Positions 1 through 9,828 of a stretch of DNA of 64,000 nt are shown piece by piece. Numbering within the stretch: position 1 is the first letter of the stretch; the number at the start of each line of letters is the position of its first letter. A program made the position numbers and the translations under genes. A model generated the notes under the pieces. The model saw only the letters and a list, made by a program, of their open reading frames with translations. It had not been told where the DNA came from and searched no databases. Source of the DNA: Actinomadura harenae (lineage in GTDB: Bacteria > Actinomycetota > Actinomycetes > Streptosporangiales > Streptosporangiaceae); assembly GCF_003696215.1 (NCBI RefSeq), contig NZ_RFFG01000013.1, positions 62,001 through 126,000 of the forward strand, written 5' to 3'.

Positions 1-1722
1 ACCTCGGTCGCGGCCTTCATCGTCATCGCCACCTTCGCGTTCGTCGTGGACCAGCGCCTCCGCGAGCTGGCCCTGCTCCGCCTGGTGGGCGCCACTCCCC
101 GGCAGGTCCGCCGCATGGTGCTGGCCGAGTCCGCCCTGGTGGGGGCCGTGGCGGCCGTCGTCGGCTGCCTCCTGGGGACCCTCGCCTCAGGCGTCCTCAA
201 CACCTGGATGATCGACCACGCCGTCGCCCCGCGCTGGTTCGAGATCGGCGTCAACCCCTTCGCGCTCGTCATCGCCTTCCTCCTCGGTCTCGGTTCCGCC
301 CTGGCCGGTGCGGCCAGTGCCGCCTGGCGCGCGTCCCGGGTGCGTCCCATCGCGGCGCTGAACGACGCCGCAGCGAACCGCCGCGCCATGACCCCGCTGC
401 GCTGGCTGCTCGGACTCGGCATGCTGGCCGGCGCCCTCATCGCCGGTTACCTGCTGCGCGACACCCCGGAGATCGCGGTCAACCCGCGCAAGTACGGCAT
501 GGTCCCGCTCCTGTTCACAGGTGCCTTCGCGCTCCTGTCCCCCGTCGTCGTCCGGCCGGTCGCGCATGTGCTGACGTGGCCGCTCACGCGCCTCGGCGCC
601 ACGTCGCTCCTCGTCCGGCAGAACATCCTCAACGCCCGGCGCCGCACGGTCTCCACCGTCGTCCCCGTCGTCGTCGCCGTCGGGCTGGTGGCCACCATGC
701 AGTGCGTCCAACTCGCCGGTGACCGGGCCCGGGTCGACCAGGCGCGGCAGCAGACCCGCGCCGACTTCGTCGTCACCCCCGAGCGGAGCGCGGGCCTGGA
801 CGCCAAGGCGGTTCAGGCGCTGGGTTCCGTGCCCGGGGCCACGGTGACGACGGTGACCCCCATGCGCATCTACGTGGGCACGTTGCAGGGGGACGTCGTC
901 GACACCTTGACCGGCCAGGCCGTGCCCGCCCACGCGCTGGGCGACGTCCTCACCCCCAAGGTGGTGGAGGGCTCGCTGCAGAACCTCGGCGACGACTTCC
1001 TCGTCATCGACCAGAGGACCGCCAAGGGCGACGACCTCACCCTCGGCCAGCGGGTCTGGACGTGGCTCCCGGACGGCACCCGCCACCAGACCACGATCCG
1101 CGCCATCATCCAGACCGGTCTCTACGGGGACGCCACCTTCATGTCCGCCGCCCTGACCCCTGCCGGCACGGGCGCCGACCGTGCCTGGATGACACTGCGT
1201 CCCGGCGCCGACCGCGACGACGTGGCGCGGCAACTGGGCGCCGTCCTCGCCCACCAGCCGGTCAAGGCCGTCCCGGCGGACGCCTACTTCACCCACATGA
1301 AGAGCGCGGTCGCGGCCAAGTCGGCCACGGCGGCGACGGTCATCCTGGGCATCTCGGTCGGCTACTCGCTGATCGCGGTCGCCAACACCCTGATCATGGC
1401 GGCCGCCGGACGCCGCCGCGAACTCGCCGCCCTCAACCTCGCGGGAGGCACCCGCACCCAGACCCTGTGCATGGTGGGCACGGAAGCGGTGCTGGCCGCC
1501 GTGACCGGGGTGCTCCTCGCCCTCTGCGCCGGAGCCGCCACGACCGCCACACAGAGGCTCTCGCTGAGCCGCCTCGTCAACGCGCCCCAACTGACCGTCC
1601 CCTGGACGGAGATCTGGCAGACCGCGGCGCTCTGCACAGCCGTCGCGACAACGGCCGCAGTCCTCTCGACCTGGCGCACCACACGAGGCCAGGCCATCGA
1701 CGCCATGGGCGCACGCGAGTAG
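1..1722 (+). CDS. FtsX-type ABC transporter permease, 5' truncated
   Basis: The reading frame is open from the first base, so the true start lies upstream; about 573 residues of a protein that in this family is usually near 800 are visible. Two FtsX-like membrane blocks can be seen: one at the start (a hydrophobic helix, then RLVGATPRQVRRMVLAE, the coupling-helix pattern that contacts the ATPase) and one at the end with the repeat-related RRRELAALNLAGGTRTQ. Between them are further hydrophobic helices and an extracytoplasmic region of about 200 residues. Family members work with an MacB/LolD-like ATPase, expected upstream of the window, in lipid, lipoprotein or peptide export. The substrate cannot be inferred. 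Confidence 0.9.
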   Translation, partial: TSVAAFIVIATFAFVVDQRLRELALLRLVGATPRQVRRMVLAESALVGAVAAVVGCLLGTLASGVLNTWMIDHAVAPRWFEIGVNPFALVIAFLLGLGSALAGAASAAWRASRVRPIAALNDAAANRRAMTPLRWLLGLGMLAGALIAGYLLRDTPEIAVNPRKYGMVPLLFTGAFALLSPVVVRPVAHVLTWPLTRLGATSLLVRQNILNARRRTVSTVVPVVVAVGLVATMQCVQLAGDRARVDQARQQTRADFVVTPERSAGLDAKAVQALGSVPGATVTTVTPMRIYVGTLQGDVVDTLTGQAVPAHALGDVLTPKVVEGSLQNLGDDFLVIDQRTAKGDDLTLGQRVWTWLPDGTRHQTTIRAIIQTGLYGDATFMSAALTPAGTGADRAWMTLRPGADRDDVARQLGAVLAHQPVKAVPADAYFTHMKSAVAAKSATAATVILGISVGYSLIAVANTLIMAAAGRRRELAALNLAGGTRTQTLCMVGTEAVLAAVTGVLLALCAGAATTATQRLSLSRLVNAPQLTVPWTEIWQTAALCTAVATTAAVLSTWRTTRGQAIDAMGARE

Positions 1723-1800
1723 AAGCCCGAAGGTCCACCCGTTCAATCACTATTCGCATCTCATTGGCTACGTAGTGTGATGTACGGTGGCGGGGTGATC

Positions 1801-2337
1801 ATGCGATGGGCGCCGTCGGCGGCGCTGCCCGGTTGGGCGGCGGCCGTGCGGATGGCGCTCATCGCGGTCCTGAGCCTGCACCTGGGCCTGTGCCTGGGAG
1901 AGCCGCCCGGGGCCGACGCCGCGCCGCCGGATGGCCGCGCCTTGCAGAGCGTCCTTGCCAGCGGGCTGGTCCTCGGCTCCTTGCCGCAGCCGTCCGCTGC
2001 CGCCCTACCGGTCGTCGCGGTCACGCCGGTCGTCGCGGTCGAGCCGACCGTCGCGGTCACGCCCGAGGGCACCGTTGCCGAGCGGGCCGTGGCGGCGAGG
2101 GCGGGCGGCGGAATCTCGCTCGGCTCCCCGGCGGGTGGTCGGCACACGCACCACGACGCGTGCGCGGCCTTCACCAGCCCGGCTTCGGGGCAGGCGGCGG
2201 TGCCGTCGCCCGTGACCGTGGTGACCTGGCCCGCCCGTCCGGGCCCGGGACGGCGTGCTGCCGGTCCGGCCGCGGCCCCGGCCGGTGACGTGTCCGGCGC
2301 GGGCCTGCTGCGCCGTTTGTGCGTCGCGCGGACCTGA
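1801..2337 (+). CDS. Small hypothetical protein with N-terminal membrane or signal segment
   Basis: A 178-residue frame starting at ATG, preceded by a G-rich stretch (GGTGGCGGGG) that can serve as ribosome binding site. The N-terminus has a charged start and a hydrophobic run ([15 protein letters not shown]) that looks like a signal peptide or single membrane helix. The rest is low-complexity Ala/Pro/Val with a degenerate repeat ([19 protein letters not shown]) and a small HTHHDAC patch. I do not recognise the family. It lies between the permease and a PLP enzyme/MFS pair on the same strand. Composition bias makes a spurious frame possible. Confidence 0.45.
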   Translation: MRWAPSAALPGWAAAVRMALIAVLSLHLGLCLGEPPGADAAPPDGRALQSVLASGLVLGSLPQPSAAALPVVAVTPVVAVEPTVAVTPEGTVAERAVAARAGGGISLGSPAGGRHTHHDACAAFTSPASGQAAVPSPVTVVTWPARPGPGRRAAGPAAAPAGDVSGAGLLRRLCVART

Positions 2338-2569
2338 TCAGGCGCCCGCGGTCCGTCTCTGGCTCGTTCCGGGGAACGCATGGCGTTTCCGAGCGCGCTG
2401 CTCCACCTTCGTCCTGCTTGGCCTCTGCATGCCGCGCGGTGTGTTCCAACGCTGCGTAACGGCGGAGCGTCCGGCGCGGAAGCAGGGGTCGTGCGCGAGT
2501 CGGCCAGTGGCAGACCGTGGTTCACCGCCCCGTCAGCCCTTCCCGCATGCGCACACAAGGACGTCGAGC

Positions 2570-3853
2570 ATGAATCGTGTTCCCCTGCCTGTTTCCGCGG
2601 CCCAGCATCCGTCCGCATCCGCGCTGATGCCGGACGCGGCGCCGTTGCCGCCACCCAGTCAGCTGTTGTCCGCACCCACTTGCCACAACCTCGACGGCGT
2701 CGTCGGGCACACGCCGGTGCTGTGGATTCCCGACCTGCTCACCAGCGACCACGGCCCCGGGCAGCGCGACGCGCGCGAACGGGTGGGGACGGGGTTCTGG
2801 GCCAAGCTGGAGGGCCGCAACCCCGGCGGCATCAAGGACCGGGCGGCGCTGCACATGGTCGCGGCAGCCCGCGGCCGCGCCGACCTCGCGCCGGGCGCGC
2901 CGATCATCGAGTCGACCAGCGGGACGCTCGGGCTGGGCCTGGCGCTGGCGGGCATCACCTACGGGCATCCGGTCACCGTGGTGACCGACCCGGGCATGGA
3001 GCCGCTGGTGGCGCAGCTGCTCGGCGCCTACGGCGCCCAGGTGGACATCGTCACCGAACCGCATCCGGTCGGCGGCTGGCAGCAGGCGCGCCGCGACCGC
3101 GTCGCCGAACTGCTGAACCGGGCGCCCTCGGGGGCGTGGTGCCCTGACCAGTACGGCAACCCCGACAACGTCGCGGCGTACCAGGGACTGGCGCTGGAGC
3201 TGGCCGGTCAGCTCGGCCGCGTCGACGTGCTGGTGTGCGCGGTCGGCACCGGCGGGCACAGCGCCGGGACCTTCCGCGTGCTGCGGCGGTTGTGCCCGGA
3301 CGTGCGGCTGGTCGGGGTGGACACGGTCGGGTCCACCATCTTCGGCCAGCCCGCCCGTCCCCGCCTGATGCGCGGGCTGGGGTCCAGCATCCACCCGGCC
3401 AACGTCGACCACGACGCGTTCAGCGAGGTGCACTGGGTCGCGCCCGCCGAGGCGGTGTGGGCGTGCCGACGGCTCGCGGCCGCCCGGTACGCCACCGGCG
3501 GATGGAGCGTGGGCGCGGTCGCGCTGGTCGCCTCCTGGCTGGCGCGGACCCTGCCCGGCCACCAGCGCATCGCCGCGATCTTCCCCGACGGGCCGCTGCG
3601 CTACTTCGACACCGTCTACAGCGACGCCTTCTGCACCCGCCACGGCCTGCTGGACGCCGTCCCCGCGTCCGGGCCGGTCGCCGGGCCCGAGCAGATCACC
3701 CGGCCGGACGAACGCGAGGTGACCCGCTGGACCCGCTGCCGCATGACCGGCCCGGCCGCCCGCGGCGGCGACGAACCCGATCGTCGGACGGATCACGATC
3801 CGCATCACGTCGGCCACCAGGACCGGCCGACCGGACCGGGGACGGCGTGGTGA
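2570..3853 (+). CDS. PLP-dependent cysteine synthase-family enzyme
   Basis: A fold-type II PLP enzyme of 427 residues related to cysteine synthase and cystathionine beta-synthase. The PLP lysine lies in [10 protein letters not shown], and the substrate/phosphate loop is [11 protein letters not shown] instead of the usual TSGNTG. The [11 protein letters not shown] loop and a C-terminal PDG are also conserved. The ATG at 2570 is preferred because AAGGA lies about 8 bases upstream; the frame is open further upstream. The last 60 residues are polar and probably disordered. The gene overlaps the following MFS gene by GTGA, so the enzyme product or substrate is probably the transported compound. 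Likely a beta-replacement or elimination enzyme on a serine/cysteine-type amino acid; the exact reaction is unknown. Confidence 0.85.
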   Translation: MNRVPLPVSAAQHPSASALMPDAAPLPPPSQLLSAPTCHNLDGVVGHTPVLWIPDLLTSDHGPGQRDARERVGTGFWAKLEGRNPGGIKDRAALHMVAAARGRADLAPGAPIIESTSGTLGLGLALAGITYGHPVTVVTDPGMEPLVAQLLGAYGAQVDIVTEPHPVGGWQQARRDRVAELLNRAPSGAWCPDQYGNPDNVAAYQGLALELAGQLGRVDVLVCAVGTGGHSAGTFRVLRRLCPDVRLVGVDTVGSTIFGQPARPRLMRGLGSSIHPANVDHDAFSEVHWVAPAEAVWACRRLAAARYATGGWSVGAVALVASWLARTLPGHQRIAAIFPDGPLRYFDTVYSDAFCTRHGLLDAVPASGPVAGPEQITRPDEREVTRWTRCRMTGPAARGGDEPDRRTDHDPHHVGHQDRPTGPGTAW

Positions 3854-5157
3854 GCGGCACGCTGGCGCAGGCGCGCTCCTTCTCGCGTCCGGTGCAGGTG
3901 CTGCTGGTCAACCAGGTCGGCATCAACATCGGGTTCTACATGCTGATGCCGTTCCTGGCGGCCTACCTGACCGGCCCGGCCGGCCTCAGCGCGGCGATGG
4001 CCGGGCTGGTGCTCGGAATCCGCAACTTCAGCCAGCAGGGCATGTTCCTGATCGGCGGCACCGTCGCCGACCGGCTCGGCTACCGGCCCGCGATCATCGC
4101 CGGGTGCGGGCTGCGGGTCCTCGGATTCGCCGCGTTCGCCGCCTCCACCACCCCCGCCGTGCTGATCGGCGCCGCGGTGCTGACCGGGCTCGCCGGCGCG
4201 CTGTTCAACCCGGCCGCGCGCGCCTACGTCGCCGTCGAGGCCGCCGACCGCAGGACCGAGGCGTTCGCGGTGTTCAACGTCTTCTACCAGCTGGGCATCC
4301 TGATCGGCCCGCTGGCCGGGCTGGCGTTGCTGGGCTCCGGGTTCCGTGCCGTCTGCATGGCCGCGGCGCTCATCTTCGCCGTCCTGACGGGTCTGCAACT
4401 CGCGTTCCTGCCCGCGCGGCGCCCCACCGGCCCCGACACGCTCACCGAGGGGAGACGGCCGGTGCTGACCGACTGGCGACGCGCCGCCGGCGACCGTGCC
4501 TTCACCGCCTTCGCGGTGTCGATGCTGGCCTCCTACGCGCTGTCCTTCCAGGTGTATCTGGGGCTGCCGCTGGAGATCCAGCGGCTCACCGGCCACCAGC
4601 ACGCGGTGGTCGTGGTGTTCGCCGTGCAGGCCGTCCTCGCGCTGGCCGGACAGGTCCGCCTCACCACCTGGTGCACGGCCCGCTATCGTCCCGGGCAGGT
4701 GATCTGGCGCGGTCTGGCGGTGATGGCGGCCGCGTTCGCGCCGATGGCCGCCGCTGCCGCACTGCCCGCCGCCGGGGGCGGTGGCCGACCGGCCGGCCTG
4801 GTGGAGGCGGCCATGCCGCTGGGACTGATCCTGGCCGCCGCCGTGCTGCTGGCGGTCGGCACGATGCTGGTCTTCCCGTTCGAGATGACCGTCCTCACCA
4901 CGCTGGGCCCGCCGCACCTGCTCGGTACCTACTACGGCGTCTACAACCTGGCCTCGGGCATCGGCATTCTGACCGGCAACCTGCTGTCCGGCGCAGCCCT
5001 GGACGCCGCCCGCACCCACGGCATGCCCGCCCTGCCCTGGCTGGCCCTGACGGCGGTCGGCGCCGTCTCGGCGCTCGCCGTCGCCGCACTGGACCGCCAC
5101 GGCCACCTGACCGCACCAGCGGCCGAGCCCGCCCACTCCACCGTCCCGGCCAGGTGA
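3850..5157 (+). CDS. MFS transporter coupled to the PLP enzyme
   Basis: 435 residues with about twelve hydrophobic segments and an MFS loop between helices 2 and 3 ([12 protein letters not shown]). The start is the GTG overlapping the upstream stop codon, so translation is coupled. The pattern resembles MdtH-like drug/H+ antiporters. The pairing with a cysteine-synthase-like enzyme suggests export (or less likely uptake) of an amino-acid-like product; this is inferred from context only. Confidence 0.88.
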   Translation: MSGTLAQARSFSRPVQVLLVNQVGINIGFYMLMPFLAAYLTGPAGLSAAMAGLVLGIRNFSQQGMFLIGGTVADRLGYRPAIIAGCGLRVLGFAAFAASTTPAVLIGAAVLTGLAGALFNPAARAYVAVEAADRRTEAFAVFNVFYQLGILIGPLAGLALLGSGFRAVCMAAALIFAVLTGLQLAFLPARRPTGPDTLTEGRRPVLTDWRRAAGDRAFTAFAVSMLASYALSFQVYLGLPLEIQRLTGHQHAVVVVFAVQAVLALAGQVRLTTWCTARYRPGQVIWRGLAVMAAAFAPMAAAAALPAAGGGGRPAGLVEAAMPLGLILAAAVLLAVGTMLVFPFEMTVLTTLGPPHLLGTYYGVYNLASGIGILTGNLLSGAALDAARTHGMPALPWLALTAVGAVSALAVAALDRHGHLTAPAAEPAHSTVPAR

Positions 5158-5195
5158 CGACCGTCCGACACAGGGGTGGGCTGGGATGATGCCGG

Positions 5196-5819
5196 ATGAG
5201 CTTCGGCAATTTCGCCCGCAAGGTGCGTGATCCCGGCCTGCCGCTCGGACGGCGTGTATCGGCGCTGCGCTCCTGCGTGCAGCTGTACCGGCCCATCGGC
5301 TTCGAGGCGACCCTGAGTTTTCTTGAGGCCGAGGCCGGGCCGTTCAACACCGACGAGGACGCCTTGCTGCGCGCCTTGGCCGTCCTCGAGGCCAGCCGTG
5401 CGGCCTGGAACGTCGAGAAACAGGCCTACGCGGCCGACCGGCGGCAGGCCAAGCGGCGAGGCGAGCGGCGGCCTCGGCCCGGTGCCCCCAATCCGTACGT
5501 GCGGAAACACTGGTACGGCGCGCAACGAGAAGCGGCCCTGCACGCCGTGCGCTTCTGGCACCGGCAGCGGCTCGCGGCGCTGGTCGCCGAGGACGACCGG
5601 TCCTCGCGGGAGCTGCGCGAATGCGTTGAGCTGTGCCTCGATGCCGGCGGTCACCTGGCACCCGTTCAGCGTCGGTCGCTGGCCCGTTGCGTCGACGAGC
5701 TCACCGGTCGTCTGCGGGGCGGGCTGTGGCATGACGACCGCGTGGAGTACGTCCGCGTCCGCGACCTGCTGGTCGTGGCCCGGCATATCGAGGTGGCCAC
5801 CTCGCCCCCATTTGTATAG
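5196..5819 (+). CDS. Hypothetical protein, helical and Arg-rich
   Basis: A 207-residue protein I do not recognise. It starts at ATG 39 bases after the MFS stop codon. It has a central basic segment (RRQAKRRGERRPRPG), then a helical stretch with YVRKHWYGAQREAALHAV. No signal peptide or membrane helix is visible. Codon use is normal for the genome, which supports a real gene. Confidence 0.6.
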   Translation: MSFGNFARKVRDPGLPLGRRVSALRSCVQLYRPIGFEATLSFLEAEAGPFNTDEDALLRALAVLEASRAAWNVEKQAYAADRRQAKRRGERRPRPGAPNPYVRKHWYGAQREAALHAVRFWHRQRLAALVAEDDRSSRELRECVELCLDAGGHLAPVQRRSLARCVDELTGRLRGGLWHDDRVEYVRVRDLLVVARHIEVATSPPFV

Positions 5820-5845
5820 GTTACTTATTTAGATTGCTGATGTAG

Positions 5846-6346
5846 TTGGGGGTGTCTCCGATCGCTTCGTCCGATGACCTGGACGTCACGGCGCTGGGCC
5901 ATGCCATGGAGCAGTTCACGGCGGCGTTCATCCGCCTGGCGTCGGTCGAGCAGATGAGCTTCACCACCCTGGGCGTGCTGCACACGCTGGCGGGCCGCGG
6001 GCCGATGCGGCTGTCCGAGCTGACGGCGAGCGAGCGGGTGACGCAACCCGCGATGACGCAGCTCGTCACACGGCTCGAGCGGGACGGCCTGGCCGTCCGG
6101 TCCCCGGACCCCTCGGACGGACGGGCCGTGTTGGTGCGGGTCACGCCCGCCGGGGCGAAGGCCGTCGAGGCACGCCGGACGGAGCGCACCGATCGCCTGA
6201 CCGCCATGTGCGACCAGCTCGACCCGCATCATCGGCAGGCGCTCGCCGCGTCGTTGCCCGCACTCCTTGAAATGGCCCGGCTCGCCGCCGCTCAAGCACC
6301 CGGCAGGCCGACGGCACCGCGTCCCCCAGAAGGAGCCACGTCATGA
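5846..6346 (+). CDS. MarR-family transcriptional regulator
   Basis: About 166 residues with a MarR winged-helix domain: recognition region LTASERVTQPAMTQLVTRLE and the wing motif DPSDGRAVLVRVT, including the family D-x-R. Start choice is uncertain: TTG at 5846 or GTG at 5852; neither has a strong ribosome binding site. The AT-rich 30 bases just upstream (5813-5845) are the likely promoter/operator. It overlaps the next gene (epoxide hydrolase) by ATGA, so it probably autoregulates the pair in response to the hydrolase substrate. Confidence 0.85.
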   Translation: MGVSPIASSDDLDVTALGHAMEQFTAAFIRLASVEQMSFTTLGVLHTLAGRGPMRLSELTASERVTQPAMTQLVTRLERDGLAVRSPDPSDGRAVLVRVTPAGAKAVEARRTERTDRLTAMCDQLDPHHRQALAASLPALLEMARLAAAQAPGRPTAPRPPEGATS

Positions 6347-7578
6347 CCGCCCTACACGGCTTCCCCTTGGAGCCCACCCCGATCCACGTGCCGGACGAGG
6401 TCCTCGATGACCTGCGCACCCGTCTCGCACTGACCCGTCCGCCGCTGGACGAGGGGAACGAGGACTGGTCCTACGGCGTCCCGGACGGCTACCTGCGTGA
6501 GCTCGTCGCCTACTGGCGGGACGGCTTCGACTGGCGCAAGGCCGAGGCCGCCATCAACGCCTACGAGCACTACCGGGTGGACGTCGACGGCGTGCCGGTG
6601 CACTTCATGCGCAAGCCCGGCCGCGGCCCGCGTCCGGTCCCGCTGATCCTCACCCACGGCTGGCCGTGGACGTTCTGGCACTGGTCGAAGGTGATCGACC
6701 CGCTCGCCGACCCGGCCTCGTTCGGCGGCGACCCCGCCGACGCGTTCGACGTCATCGTGCCGTCCCTGCCCGGCTTCGGATTCCCCGGCCCGCTCACCGG
6801 ATTCCCGGACGTCAACTTCTGGAAGGTCTCCGACCTCTGGCACACCCTGATGACCGAGACCCTGGGGTACGAGAAGTACGCCGCCGGTGGCTGCGACATC
6901 GGCGGGATCGTCACCAGCCAGCTCGGCCACAAGTACCCGGACGAGCTGTACGGCATCCACATCGGATCGGGCCTGCCGCTCGACTTCTTCACCGGCCCCC
7001 GCGCCTGGAGCCTCACCCGGAACCGTCCCCTCACCGACGACCAGCCCGCCGACGTCCGCGCGCGCATCATCGAGATGGACCGCCGCTCGGCGTCCCACCT
7101 CGCCGTCCACATGCTCGACGGCGCCACCCTGGCCCACGGGCTGAGCGACTCCCCCGCCGGACTGCTCGCCTGGATGCTGGAGCGCTGGAACGCCTGGAGC
7201 GACAACGGCGGCGACCTCGAGTCCGTCTTCACCAAGGACGACATGCTCACCCACGCCACGATCTACTGGGTGAACAACTCGATCGCCACGTCGATGCGCT
7301 ACTACGCCAACGCCAACCGCTACCCCTGGACCCCGGCCCACGACCGCACCCCGGTCGTCCAGGCCCCGGCCGGCCTCACCTTCGTGGCGTACGAGAACCC
7401 GCCCGGCATCCACACCGCCGACGAGCGCGTCCAAGCGTTCAAGAACGGCCCGCAGGCCACCTGGTTCAACCACGTCAACGTCAACGCCCACGACCAAGGC
7501 GGCCACTTCATCCCCTGGGAGAACCCCGACGCCTGGGTAACCGACCTACGCCGCACCTTCCACAACCGCAGACCCTGA
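6343..7578 (+). CDS. Epoxide hydrolase (EHN domain, alpha/beta hydrolase)
   Basis: 411 residues with the N-terminal epoxide hydrolase domain (EHN, roughly residues 5-110) followed by an alpha/beta hydrolase. The HGWPWTFWHW stretch carries the oxyanion HGWP; the nucleophile is the Asp in GGCDIGGIV; the catalytic His lies in the C-terminal QGGHF. It converts epoxides to vicinal diols in the cytoplasm. It is cotranscribed with the upstream MarR regulator (4-base overlap), which suggests inducible detoxification of an epoxide or aromatic compound. Confidence 0.9.
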   Translation: MTALHGFPLEPTPIHVPDEVLDDLRTRLALTRPPLDEGNEDWSYGVPDGYLRELVAYWRDGFDWRKAEAAINAYEHYRVDVDGVPVHFMRKPGRGPRPVPLILTHGWPWTFWHWSKVIDPLADPASFGGDPADAFDVIVPSLPGFGFPGPLTGFPDVNFWKVSDLWHTLMTETLGYEKYAAGGCDIGGIVTSQLGHKYPDELYGIHIGSGLPLDFFTGPRAWSLTRNRPLTDDQPADVRARIIEMDRRSASHLAVHMLDGATLAHGLSDSPAGLLAWMLERWNAWSDNGGDLESVFTKDDMLTHATIYWVNNSIATSMRYYANANRYPWTPAHDRTPVVQAPAGLTFVAYENPPGIHTADERVQAFKNGPQATWFNHVNVNAHDQGGHFIPWENPDAWVTDLRRTFHNRRP

Positions 7579-7867
7579 ACACGGCCGGGGGCACCTTGTC
7601 CGCACCCTGGAAGAGACCATCCGGACCTACGCCAACCAGATTCAGGTGTTGGGGCTGCGCAACCAGGAACTCCACACCCAAGTCCACGCCTTTGGTGCTC
7701 GTCGGGCATCCCTTCAGCCAGTCGGCCCTCCCACGATCGCTCCAGCCCAGCAAGCCGAGGTGCAAAGCACCGCAGAATGAAGAGGCCAGCCCCCGAAACG
7801 GGAGCTCGAAGTACCCTGAACTGCACTTCTCCAGCCTCGAGAATGCGCGGCGGCGTAAACTACGACT

Positions 7868-8110
7868 GTGGCCGACTCGGGCGATCTTCTCTGGCAGGCG
7901 CACTCCGGGAGCATGACGCCCGCCGAGGGGCTCGCCGCATTGGACGAACTGTATGGTCCACAGTTCTCCTCGGCAGACCAGGACCGTGCCGACGCATGGG
8001 CCCGGCGTGCCACCGGGCAGGCCAAGGATCCCGGCGACGACCGACGCCTGGAAGAAGCGGACAGGCAGATCGCCAGCAGGTACGGCCGGTCGGTCGGGCT
8101 CGCTTCCTAG
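7868..8110 (+). CDS. Small hypothetical protein, probably from a leaderless transcript
   Basis: An 80-residue acidic protein with a helical, antitoxin-like look (MTPAEGLAALDELYGPQF). The GTG start lies 6 bases after TAAACT (7856-7861), a good -10 box, so the mRNA may be leaderless. It sits just upstream of a possible PIN-domain remnant (8160-8471) and opposite a DUF6247-like gene. This suggests a decayed toxin-antitoxin neighbourhood, but the family is not recognised. Confidence 0.5.
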   Translation: MADSGDLLWQAHSGSMTPAEGLAALDELYGPQFSSADQDRADAWARRATGQAKDPGDDRRLEEADRQIASRYGRSVGLAS

Positions 8111-8159
8111 CCCGCGCGTTCCGCTCTCGTCCCCCCCCAGCCGCTCCCCCTCCGGACTG

Positions 8160-8471
8160 ATGACCGACTTCTCCCAGCGCATTCCCGCCGGCGTCCACGG
8201 CCGCGTCCTGGACACCTCCGCCCTCATCGACCTGGCCACCGACGTAACCTGTACGGCACCGCAACGTCGACCTCATGAGCTGCAGGTTTCACGCCTCCTC
8301 CTCCGCGCCATTTACGCGAACGAAGAACGCCTCGCCAACACGGAAGAAAGGCTCCCCGATCGGGTCGAGAGCCACTCAAGTAAGATGGAGGATCTGATCC
8401 TCAGCTTGAGAGTCCAGCAGGAGTTGATACGCCTACTGGTCATTCTCCCGCGACTGCTCCCGCTCGCTTAG
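8160..8471 (+). pseudogene. Possible PIN-domain toxin remnant
   Basis: The ATG frame starts MTDFSQRIPAG and then shows GRVLDTSALIDLATDVT, which looks like the first beta-strand and acidic residue of a PIN-domain ribonuclease (VLDTSAL). The remaining 70 residues do not resemble a PIN domain and are helical (EERLANTEERLPDRV). A full PIN domain needs about 130 residues and further acidic residues, which are absent. Likely a truncated or fused remnant; chance similarity cannot be excluded. Confidence 0.3.
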
Positions 8472-8777
8472 TACGGCTCGCCAGGGTGTTCCCTGGGGCG
8501 CCGCCTGACTCGCCGCGATCTGAGCAGCGCGTTGGTGCAGGTGACTGCGCCCTTGGGGGTCACGAACAGAGTCGCATGCCGAGATCCACCATCGATGAAC
8601 GAACTCATTGAGCGGCGCCGGGTCGAGACTGACCCTCACCTCGTCCAAGACCGCCTTCAAGCCCGCGTCGAACGCCTGACGATCTTGAGACGTCACCAGT
8701 GCGGCCCTGATGTCACGCAGTCCCTTTTCCGGAACGCCCGCTTCTCCGACCAGGGCGTCCTCTGGTTGTGCGGTCAT
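8433..8777 (-). CDS. DUF6247-like small protein
   Basis: 114 residues, start ATG at 8777 with GGGAGG four bases upstream. The pattern resembles the actinobacterial DUF6247 family: an LRDIRAAL turn, then DRQAFDAGLKAVLDEV, then a region of LDPAPLNEFVHRWW. These proteins are often found next to toxin-like genes and may be antitoxin components; that role is inference. It overlaps the 3' end of the possible PIN remnant on the other strand by about 40 bases. Confidence 0.6.
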   Translation of the reverse strand: MTAQPEDALVGEAGVPEKGLRDIRAALVTSQDRQAFDAGLKAVLDEVRVSLDPAPLNEFVHRWWISACDSVRDPQGRSHLHQRAAQIAASQAAPQGTPWRAVLSEREQSRENDQ

Positions 8778-8848
8778 TGAGCCTCCCACGGCAGGGGACG
8801 GCGCGACGTGGGCGCGCCGATCGGCGACGTCCGGCGGCCGCTGTTACA

Positions 8849-8876
8849 GCCCCCGATCTTCCTTGAGATCGGGGGC
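8849..8876 (+). terminator. Perfect 11-bp hairpin with T-rich tail
   Basis: GCCCCCGATCT pairs perfectly with AGATCGGGGGC around a 6-base loop, followed by GTTTTCTC on the plus strand. It is a good intrinsic terminator for plus-strand transcription. It lies between two minus-strand genes, so it may protect them from antisense read-through. On the minus strand the hairpin lacks a U-tract. Confidence 0.75.
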
Positions 8877-8950
8877 GTTTTCTCGGCTCATGGCCGTGAG
8901 ACAGGGCGGCCTGGTGGCGAGGGACGAGCAAGTTGTCGACGCGGGCCGGA

Positions 8951-9742
8951 TCAGGCCGTGCCGCTGGGGGTTTCTGATTCGCGGCGGGTGAGTACCAGGG
9001 GGCCGTCTTCGGTGATGGCGACCGTGTGTTCGGAGTGGGCCGTGCGGGAGCCGTCGGCTGAGCGGATGGTCCAGCCGTCGGGGTCGTAGACGATCCGGTC
9101 GGTCGTGCGCGCGAGCCAGGGCTCGAGCGCGAGGGTCAGCCCCGGGCGGAGCTTCAGGCCGCGGCCCGCCCGTCCCTTGTTGGGGACGTGGAGGTCCTCG
9201 TGCATGGTGCGGCCGATGGCGTGGCCACCGAACTCGGTGTTGACCGAGTAGCCGTAGTCGGCGGACACCGCCCCGATGGCCGCGGAGATGTCGCCCAGGC
9301 GGTTGCCCGGACGCGCCGCGTCGATCGCCGCCTCGAGCGCCTCCTCGGTGGCGCGGATGATCCGCAGGTCCTCCTCGGCGGCGGTGCCGACGATGACGGT
9401 GCGCGCCGAGTCGGCCACCCAGCCGTCGATGCTGACCGCGATGTCCGCACTGAGCACGTCACCGTCGCGCAGTGTGTAGTCGTGGGGCAGGCCGTGCAGG
9501 ACGGCGTCGTTCACCGACAGGCAGATGACGTTGCGGAACGGGCCGCGCCCGAAGGACGGCGCGTAGTCCCAGTAGCACGACTCCGCGCCGCGTCGTTTGA
9601 TCATGCCGCGGACGTGGTGCTCCAGGTCCAGCAGGTTGACGCCCACGTCAGCGAGCCGGCCGACCTCGGAGAGCACCTCGGCGACGAAGCGTCCCGTCAC
9701 GTGCATGCGCTGGATCTCCGCAGGCGTCTTCAGTTCGATCAT
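8951..9742 (-). CDS. map: Type I methionine aminopeptidase (accessory copy)
   Basis: 263 residues with the pita-bread metalloprotease pattern: HGLPHDY, metal ligands in DIAVSIDGWVADSART, the His in GGHAIGRTMHE, and Glu in LALEPW and HSEHTVAI. It removes N-terminal Met from nascent proteins using two metal ions. The start ATG at 9742 has GAGG six bases upstream. It lacks an N-terminal zinc-finger extension. It is divergent from an XRE regulator across an inverted-repeat operator, unusual for a housekeeping map gene and suggesting a regulated second copy. Confidence 0.92.
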   Translation of the reverse strand: MIELKTPAEIQRMHVTGRFVAEVLSEVGRLADVGVNLLDLEHHVRGMIKRRGAESCYWDYAPSFGRGPFRNVICLSVNDAVLHGLPHDYTLRDGDVLSADIAVSIDGWVADSARTVIVGTAAEEDLRIIRATEEALEAAIDAARPGNRLGDISAAIGAVSADYGYSVNTEFGGHAIGRTMHEDLHVPNKGRAGRGLKLRPGLTLALEPWLARTTDRIVYDPDGWTIRSADGSRTAHSEHTVAITEDGPLVLTRRESETPSGTA

Positions 9743-9764
9743 GAGCACCTCGCGTCACAGAGTA

Positions 9765-9814
9765 TTGGTATTACTATACCGCCCTTCTCGTCCTTGCCGG
9801 TACAGTAATACCAA
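9765..9814. promoter_or_regulatory. Inverted-repeat operator between map and the XRE gene
   Basis: TTGGTATTACTATA (9765-9778) and TACAGTAATACCAA (9801-9814) are inverted copies with one mismatch per 14 bases, 22 bases apart. The right arm lies within the 17-base spacer of a likely promoter for the XRE gene (-35 TTGCCG at 9794, -10 TATGCT at 9817). The AT-rich arms stand out strongly. Most simply this is where the XRE protein represses itself and the methionine aminopeptidase. Confidence 0.75.
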
Positions 9815-9828
9815 CCTATGCTGTGGCC

